5,946 nucleotides of DNA, taken from Verrucomicrobia subdivision 3 bacterium UBA693. GTDB lineage: Bacteria > Verrucomicrobiota > Verrucomicrobiia > Limisphaerales > UBA8199. Shown here one piece after another: positions 1 through 4,673 of this stretch. The stretch is taken from NCBI GenBank assembly GCA_002298785.1, contig DBMR01000001.1:1-5946 (forward strand), written 5' to 3'. The number at the start of each line of letters is the position of its first letter. Within the stretch, counting starts at the first letter, position 1. Below the pieces are notes generated by a model that was not told where the DNA came from, made no database searches, and saw only the letters and a list, made by a program, of their open reading frames with translations. The position numbers and the translations under genes were made by a program.

Positions 1-11
1 TTTTAATTTGA

Positions 12-51
12 GTCAACTCGTGATTTTTCTGCGTCAAGGAATTGAGTTGAC
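12..51. repeat. 8-bp inverted repeat overlapping the -35 box (possible operator)
   Basis: GTCAACTC (12-19) and its exact reverse complement GAGTTGAC (44-51) are separated by 24 bases. The right arm covers five bases of the -35 hexamer. The hexamer TTGAGT also recurs in direct orientation at 8-13 and 42-47. The centre-to-centre distance is 32 bases, about three helical turns, so two protein-bound half-sites could lie on one DNA face. An operator is an inference; an 8-bp match in a short region could be chance. Confidence 0.3.
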
Positions 52-75
52 ATCTCCAGGACTGGACGGTAGAAT
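47..75 (+). promoter_or_regulatory. Sigma70-type promoter of the 1184-residue surface protein gene
   Basis: A perfect -35 hexamer TTGACA (47-52) is followed by a 17-base spacer and TAGAAT (70-75), five of six matches to the TATAAT -10 consensus. The spacing is optimal, and the DNA upstream is relatively AT-rich (for example the T runs at 1-4 and 25-28). Transcription would start near 81-83, giving a leader of about 25 bases before the ATG at 108. The match is seen directly; use as a promoter is inferred from position and quality. Confidence 0.75.
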
Positions 76-107
76 AAATTCAATACCCAGCAGTCCAAAA
101 AACCTCT
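76..107 (+). promoter_or_regulatory. Short leader without Shine-Dalgarno sequence
   Basis: Between the -10 box and the ATG at 108 there is no AGGAGG-like purine run at usable spacing. The only notable element is an A-run at 97-102. The start at 108 is nevertheless secure because it opens directly into a classic signal peptide and fits the promoter position. Initiation would rely on an unstructured A-rich leader rather than anti-SD pairing, as is common in several non-proteobacterial phyla. Confidence 0.5.
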
Positions 108-3100
108 ATGAAAGCACTATCGCGTTGCTGTACGACTCTGCTCACATCACTGGGCCTCACCGCCCTGATTGGCGCCGCGAACGCGGCCACTGTCACCGTC
201 ACCACCGCCGATACTACCCCGGGTGTTACCGGGAGCTTGTATTGGGCGCTGACCAATTGTCAGGCGGGCGATACGATCGCCTTTAAGATCCCCGGCGCCG
301 GACCGCATTTTCTCCAGGTGCCGTCAGGCGGGCTCCCGCTGATTTATGCGAAGCACAACCTCACCATTGACGGCTACTCTCAACCGGGCGCCTCGGCCAA
401 CAGCAATCCCATCACCGCTCCCAACAACGCGGTGATCAAGATTGTCATTGATGGCCGGAACGGCAACGGGCGCAACATGGATGCCAGCACCTACGATGGC
501 ACCACCGCCACCAGCGATCCCCCGATCAACAACACCTCAATGTCCCTGGAGCGCACTGGCTACGGCTCCAGCGAATGGGCCTTGCTGGGAGTTTATCGTT
601 CTACCAACGTCACCATCAAGGGCCTGGCCTTTCTGGGTGATAATCTCACGACGGCCAATAGTGTGTACTGCATCGCTTTCGAGCACGATTACGGGCTCAA
701 CCCTGCGGTGCTCGACCCGCTGGCCTATGACGCGGGCAGCGATCGCAACGGTCACGTCGCCGGTTGCTGGTTCGGGGTGAACCCGACCAACCAGACTGTC
801 GACGGGGTGGTTAAGACCGCTTCCGGCATTGCATTTTTCCGGCATCGGGATGTCTCGGGAGGCACGCGTCCGGAATTGCCGAACGTCGGCCTGACGGTCG
901 GTGTGGCGCCTGGCTCGACGAACCCCCGCGCGGAGTTCAACGTGTTTGTGGGTGTTGGTTATTCACTCGCCGGCGAAGCGATCCGCACCAGGGTATCGGG
1001 CAATTTCTTTGGCGTGCTGCCCGACGGTGTGACCCCCTACGACCTCAGCCTGCTTGATCCCGTGTTCTTCGGTAATGTCGGATGCCAGTTCGAAATCGGG
1101 CGCTACAGCGATACACAGCCCATCGTGATCGGAACCGATGGCGATGGCATCAACGACGCCGATGAGGGCAACCTTCTCGGGCCGGTGGCAGACGCTCGAG
1201 GGAACACCGCCATTTCCCTTTACGGCACCGGCAACAAGCAATATATCATCGCCGGCAATACGTTTGGACAGGGCGTGGATGGCACCCGCTGGACCAACGC
1301 CGCCTATTTCGTCGCCACTCTCGGTGTGGGCGGTGGCACACATGCCCAGGTGGGCTCTGACTTCGACGGTGTCAGCGACGCGCTGGAAGCGAACAAGATC
1401 TACAACAACTACCCGATCGACCTGTATCCCAGTCCCGTGATTGGTGTCATCCCCTTTATCAAGCTGGATAGCAACCCAAATACCAACGGCTGGGTGTCGG
1501 TGCGCGGCAACGTAATGGTGAACAACGGCCTGGCCCCTTACAGCTATGCCGACAATACCGGCAACCGGCTCATCGGCTTCAACAGTTATTGCGCCCCGTT
1601 CATGGATGTTTCGGTCACAAACCTCCCGGCGCTCGACCCCACCAACAGCATCTATCCCAAGTTAAAAGGCACGTTCCCGCCCGGTGTCTGGCCGTTCACC
1701 AATATTATTGTGGACGTTTACCAACTCGACCCGGAAGGCTGGACCAACGGCATCATGCTGAGCCTGTTTGAGTTGACGGATTCCATCAGCTACACCAACG
1801 GCTTCCCGCAGGGCAAGAAATTCCTGGGTTCCTTCCCGGTGGCCAATAACGGCCTGTTGGATATCAATCTCACGGGACTCGATCTCGGTCCAGGTTATGT
1901 GACTGTTGCCGTGAATTACTCCGCCGACCCGATGGGAACACACCTGGGTCGGACTCACACCGGCAATTTTGCCAACCCCGTCACCGTCATTCCCGCGGGC
2001 GCGCCAACGGTGGGCTTAACCCAGATCGTTCCTGACGTCGCGATTTGGTACAACGCGGCTGGCAATTACGTCACCAACGGACCGGTCGACATCCTCGCGC
2101 AGAAAGCGGACAACAGCAACTGGGAGCCCTATGCCTCCGTGCTGGGTGATAGCACGTTCCTCATCAGCTACGGCACCTGGGCGGATGACCAGGCCAACCA
2201 GAACTTCATCGTGGTGAAGCAGCCGGCAGCCGGCGGTCCGGCCAAGATTGGCTATATGTTTGATGACGACGGTGGCCTGCCCTTCACCGCTCAAATCAAC
2301 CTGTCGCGTCAGAATGGCAATCCACCCCGCGTCGCCGGCGACAAACGCTATGGCGGCAACAAATTCATCACCATGGCGGAAACTTCCGCAGGACAGTTGG
2401 TGCCATTCCAGACCGTCAATCGGTGGAGCAGCAATCCGATGTACACCGCGAACCATCGCTACGTCACCGAACAACTGTACTCGCTGAATCCTCAAACTCT
2501 GACGCAGACGCCCTTGACCAAAGCGTGGGATTACGTCTACGGAGCCTTTACCGCCGCCGACTTTGGGGCGGGAGCCGACACCACGCAAAACTCCCGGACG
2601 GGCGGACGCTCGGAATTCCTCGATAACGGGAACATTGTGGTCATGATCGACGACAAGACGGCCTTCCTGCCGGGTAGCGATGGCGAAGTTACCACGTTCG
2701 CAATCATCAAACCGGACGGCACCGTTGTGAAAGGTCCCACCATGGTGGACATCAACGACATTTGGGACAACATGGCGGCGTTCCGCGGTGGTTTCGCCAT
2801 CCGTGTCCATTCGATGCTCTATTTCTACGACAACAATGGCACCCTCAAGTCCTCGATCGATGCCAATGCGAGCAGCGGCTTGAGCTTCGGCACTGGCCGC
2901 AATGATGCCTCGAGAATCGGTTCGGACATCCGCAGCCATTACGTCTACCTGGCGGGTCAAGCCCCGGAAGCGAGCCAAAAGCCGTTAACCGTGTACGTCG
3001 CGATCTGGGATGCCTCGACCGGCAATTTCGTGGCCAAGGCTGCCGTATGCGACATCGATGCCACGGTAGGAGCCAAAACCGACCGCGTCTCGGTTGGTGT

Positions 3101-3662
3101 CGATGCGCTGGATCGTTTTTGCGTGGCCTACAGCTTCCAGCCCACCGCGGACTTTGCCAAACGCCAGGTGGCGGCGCGCGTAATGGCGTTCGACGGGACG
3201 AAAATCAGCTTCCTGACGCCGACCTTCTTCCCGTTTGTCAATCACGAGAGCGACCCGTCCAATGTACAGGGGATGGAGACCTATCACCCGACCGTGGCGA
3301 TGACGCCTCGGCAAATCCTCATCGCCGCCAAGGGCACGTTCAACAGCACCAACAATCCTGCCGGCGGACCGGATACCGCCGTTGGGAGCGAGACCAAGCT
3401 CTACACGGTGATCAGCCACCCGGCACCAGTAGCGGCCCCACGGCCGGTCATTACCCTGGCTCGCTCCGGTGGGAACGAGATCATCTCGTGGTCGGCGGAT
3501 GCCGGTTTGTTCACGCTGCAATCCACGCCGGTCATCGCGCCGACGTCCTGGACCGCAGTGACTCCGCAACCGGCCATCGTGCCGTCACCCGGCAATCCTT
3601 ACATCTACACCATGACCGTCCCCATTGGGACCACACCGACTTACTTCCGCCTGGTGCGGTAG
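108..3662 (+). CDS. Large exported multidomain surface protein (beta-helix, Ig-like, propeller-like)
   Basis: The 1184-residue product has a signal peptide: basic start MKALSR, hydrophobic core, likely cleavage after the ANA at residue 26. Residues 29-95 (GSLYWALTN, DTIAFKIPGAG, LTIDGYSQPG) match the opening of CSLREA-like bacterial right-handed beta-helix proteins. Rung-like repeats follow: AGCWFG near 218, SGNFFG near 297, AGNTFG near 382. Two D-x-D-G-x-x-D-x-x-E segments start at 344 and 418. Residues 515-628 look like an Ig-type beta-sandwich. Residues 632-1105 alternate strands and turns (NGNIVVMIDD, GGFAIRVHSMLYFYD, RFCVAYSF) and resemble a beta-propeller, but I recognise no named family. 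Residues 1112-1184 form a short beta module ending YFRLVR, similar to the end of the minus-strand gene. No catalytic motif or lipobox is seen. It probably sits at the cell surface or is secreted; its function is unknown. It has its own promoter and is followed by a terminator, so it is probably monocistronic. The stop is TAG. Confidence 0.93.
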   Translation: MKALSRCCTTLLTSLGLTALIGAANAATVTVTTADTTPGVTGSLYWALTNCQAGDTIAFKIPGAGPHFLQVPSGGLPLIYAKHNLTIDGYSQPGASANSNPITAPNNAVIKIVIDGRNGNGRNMDASTYDGTTATSDPPINNTSMSLERTGYGSSEWALLGVYRSTNVTIKGLAFLGDNLTTANSVYCIAFEHDYGLNPAVLDPLAYDAGSDRNGHVAGCWFGVNPTNQTVDGVVKTASGIAFFRHRDVSGGTRPELPNVGLTVGVAPGSTNPRAEFNVFVGVGYSLAGEAIRTRVSGNFFGVLPDGVTPYDLSLLDPVFFGNVGCQFEIGRYSDTQPIVIGTDGDGINDADEGNLLGPVADARGNTAISLYGTGNKQYIIAGNTFGQGVDGTRWTNAAYFVATLGVGGGTHAQVGSDFDGVSDALEANKIYNNYPIDLYPSPVIGVIPFIKLDSNPNTNGWVSVRGNVMVNNGLAPYSYADNTGNRLIGFNSYCAPFMDVSVTNLPALDPTNSIYPKLKGTFPPGVWPFTNIIVDVYQLDPEGWTNGIMLSLFELTDSISYTNGFPQGKKFLGSFPVANNGLLDINLTGLDLGPGYVTVAVNYSADPMGTHLGRTHTGNFANPVTVIPAGAPTVGLTQIVPDVAIWYNAAGNYVTNGPVDILAQKADNSNWEPYASVLGDSTFLISYGTWADDQANQNFIVVKQPAAGGPAKIGYMFDDDGGLPFTAQINLSRQNGNPPRVAGDKRYGGNKFITMAETSAGQLVPFQTVNRWSSNPMYTANHRYVTEQLYSLNPQTLTQTPLTKAWDYVYGAFTAADFGAGADTTQNSRTGGRSEFLDNGNIVVMIDDKTAFLPGSDGEVTTFAIIKPDGTVVKGPTMVDINDIWDNMAAFRGGFAIRVHSMLYFYDNNGTLKSSIDANASSGLSFGTGRNDASRIGSDIRSHYVYLAGQAPEASQKPLTVYVAIWDASTGNFVAKAAVCDIDATVGAKTDRVSVGVDALDRFCVAYSFQPTADFAKRQVAARVMAFDGTKISFLTPTFFPFVNHESDPSNVQGMETYHPTVAMTPRQILIAAKGTFNSTNNPAGGPDTAVGSETKLYTVISHPAPVAAPRPVITLARSGGNEIISWSADAGLFTLQSTPVIAPTSWTAVTPQPAIVPSPGNPYIYTMTVPIGTTPTYFRLVR
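3441..3659 (+). other. C-terminal '(Y/F)FRLV' module of the large surface protein
   Basis: Residues 1112-1184 start RPVITLARSGGNEIISW, continue through LQST and end YFRLVR. The pattern RP-x(n)-GGN-x-(hydrophobic)2-SW-x(n)-LQ-x(n)-(Y/F)FRLV recurs at the end of the opposite-strand protein (4473-4673). From general familiarity, such tails close many large extracellular Verrucomicrobiota proteins. The role is unknown; a sorting, anchoring or folding cap is inference. Confidence 0.6.
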
Positions 3663-3717
3663 CCAAGGTGTCAGTCCTCACTTTTGACAGTTAGAGTGGG
3701 GACGAACGATCCGCCAA

Positions 3718-3761
3718 CGGCCCGGGGCCTCGCCTCCAGCGAACCCCGGGCCGCTGCTTTT
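3718..3761 (+). terminator. Intrinsic terminator after the large surface protein gene
   Basis: CGGCCCGGGG (3718-3727) and CCCCGGGCCG (3744-3753) form a perfect 10-bp all-GC stem. The 16-base loop contains a further 4-bp stem, TCGC (3730-3733) with GCGA (3739-3742), closing a 5-base loop. A short T-run, TTTT at 3758-3761, follows after CTGC. It lies 55 bases past the TAG at 3660-3662. The U-tract is short and offset by four bases, so termination may be incomplete. The T-run on the right side indicates plus-strand orientation. Confidence 0.7.
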
Positions 3762-3793
3762 GCGCCCCTTTTGGATTGCGCAAGGCGCCTTTT
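3762..3793 (+). other. Weak second hairpin with T-run in the intergenic region
   Basis: GCGCC (3762-3766) can pair with GGCGC (3784-3788). Two more A-T pairs (TT 3769-3770 with AA 3782-3783) are possible across a CC bulge, and CTTTT follows at 3789-3793. It sits directly behind the stronger hairpin and just before the ribosome binding site of the next gene. It could be a backup terminator or part of the next gene's leader; the short stem makes either uncertain. Confidence 0.25.
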
Positions 3794-3800
3794 CAAATCT

Positions 3801-3808
3801 AAGGTGGG
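3801..3808 (+). promoter_or_regulatory. Ribosome binding site of the DUF1080 gene
   Basis: AAGGTGGG ends six bases before the ATG at 3815, so its AAGGTG core has about eight bases of spacing. It supports that start, which opens into a signal peptide. This contrasts with the SD-less leader of the upstream gene. Confidence 0.65.
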
Positions 3809-3814
3809 CTGCCT

Positions 3815-4447
3815 ATGAAATTACACTCGCACCTTCTCCACACCGCCAAAGGCCTGGTTTTCACTCTCCTTCTTTGCACCGGTTCAGCCAACCCGTTGCA
3901 TGGCCAGGAAGCCGATCTAAAACCGGCTTTCAACGGCAAGGATCTTGCCGGTTGGCAGGTTCCCACCCCCAATCCTTTTTGGCGCGTCGAAGAGGGGGTT
4001 TTGATCGGAGAAAACGACGAGAAGCTTAAAGGGCACGTGCTTTATACTGAAAAGTCTTACCTGAATTTTGTTATTGAAACGGACGTGCGATGGAGCGGCG
4101 AAATCGACAGTGGGATCATGGTTCGGACGCCGGAGTTGCAGTTGCAGATTGGCGTTTCTCGCAGTCTGAAGAAAGACATGACCTGTTGCTTCTATACGGG
4201 CGGGCAGGAAAAGTATCCGGAAGCTGGGCAGGCCAAAGACCTGGACAGCGTGCTCAAGGCCGGGGACTGGAACAAAATCAGGTTGGAGGTGAAGGGGGAC
4301 AAGTTCACCACGTGGTTGAATGGGAAAAAGGTCTCCGAATATACCAACGCAAAATTTGCGGGGCCGGGACGGGTTGGACTACAGATTCATCCGGGGCTCA
4401 AAATGCGCGTCGATTACCGCAACGTCCGCATCAAGGAACTCCCGTAA
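3815..4447 (+). CDS. Secreted DUF1080 / 3-keto-disaccharide hydrolase-family protein
   Basis: The 210-residue product is a single DUF1080 domain (Pfam PF06439, 3-keto-disaccharide hydrolase; concanavalin-like fold) behind a signal peptide. The start MKLHSHLLHTAKG is followed by a hydrophobic stretch at about 14-25; cleavage is probably after A25 or G30. LLLC is not a proper lipobox, so a lipoprotein is unlikely. Family hallmarks in order are FNGKDLAGW (39-47), WRVEEGVL (56-63), IDSGIMVR (97-104), GDWNKIRLEVKG (150-161), WLNGK (167-171), GLQIHPG (188-194) and RNVRIKEL (202-209). Some family members cleave 3-keto-glycosides made by oxidoreductases; substrate and activity here are unproven. The domain is essentially complete, with no fused partner. 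The gene has a good ribosome binding site but no convincing promoter of its own, so it may depend on a weak promoter or read-through past the upstream terminator. The stop is TAA; the next gene converges 25 bases away. Confidence 0.92.
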   Translation: MKLHSHLLHTAKGLVFTLLLCTGSANPLHGQEADLKPAFNGKDLAGWQVPTPNPFWRVEEGVLIGENDEKLKGHVLYTEKSYLNFVIETDVRWSGEIDSGIMVRTPELQLQIGVSRSLKKDMTCCFYTGGQEKYPEAGQAKDLDSVLKAGDWNKIRLEVKGDKFTTWLNGKKVSEYTNAKFAGPGRVGLQIHPGLKMRVDYRNVRIKELP

Positions 4448-4472
4448 GCACCGCGAGCCTCAGAAATTCTCC
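4448..4472. other. Short convergent intergenic gap
   Basis: Only 25 bases separate the TAA of the DUF1080 gene from the TGA of the minus-strand gene. I see no stem with a T-run on either strand here. The nearly symmetrical AGAAATTCT at 4462-4470 is too short to count as a terminator. Confidence 0.6.
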
Positions 4473-4673
4473 TCACGGCGTGACCAGGCGAAAGAAGCGG
4501 GGAGCACCGGTGAGCGGGATCTGGAATGGCGAAACTGTCGCCCCCGGTATATTGGTGAAAGGTCCCTGAGGCCTGGCGCCGGCCTGCAACGTTCCAGCGC
4601 CAGTTGCCCAGCTCAATACCAGGTTCCCACCAGCATGGCCGTAGCCCAGCTTGGGTCTGCCTGGCAGGCTATC
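4473..4673 (-). other. C-terminal '(Y/F)FRLV' module of the Ig/LamG protein
   Basis: The last 67 residues include RPKLGYGHAGGNLVLSW, then LQAG, and end FFRLVTP. Order and spacing of RP, GGN, SW, LQ and FFRLV parallel the end of the protein at 108-3662, although the rest of the two proteins differs. The function is unknown. Confidence 0.6.

Noticed and set aside
8..286. 92-codon plus-strand frame starting before the promoter
   Set aside because: It runs through the promoter and into the signal-peptide gene in another frame. It has a TTG start, no ribosome binding site and a His/Arg-rich shadow-like product.
2016..2978. 320-codon open frame on the minus strand inside the large surface protein gene
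   Set aside because: It is antisense to a well-supported coding region with a clear domain reading. The product looks like composition-driven R/V/G/D-rich shadow sequence with no motif or signal. Long antisense frames are expected in high-GC DNA.
2985..3569. 194-codon minus-strand open frame in the same gene
   Set aside because: It is an Arg-rich, motif-free shadow of the plus-strand gene with no start context.
3047..3694. 215-codon plus-strand frame overlapping the 3' end of the large gene
   Set aside because: It is out of frame with the real gene, which continues to a coherent C-terminal module. The product is low-complexity Gln/His/Arg-rich shadow, so it does not indicate a frameshift.
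3669..3701. Small stems TGTCA/TGACA (3669-3673, 3685-3689) and CCTCAC/GTGGGG (3676-3681, 3696-3701)
   Set aside because: They are five or six base pairs, mutually exclusive, one needs a wobble pair, and no T-run follows. They are within chance expectation.
3684..3712. TTGACA at 3684-3689 as a -35 box for the DUF1080 gene
   Set aside because: No acceptable -10 hexamer lies 16-18 bases downstream (the region reads AACGATCC). Any transcript would run straight into the hairpin at 3718-3753.
3872..3880. Possible lipobox LLLC in the DUF1080 signal peptide
   Set aside because: The residue before the cysteine is Leu rather than Gly, Ala or Ser, and normal signal peptidase I sites lie just downstream.
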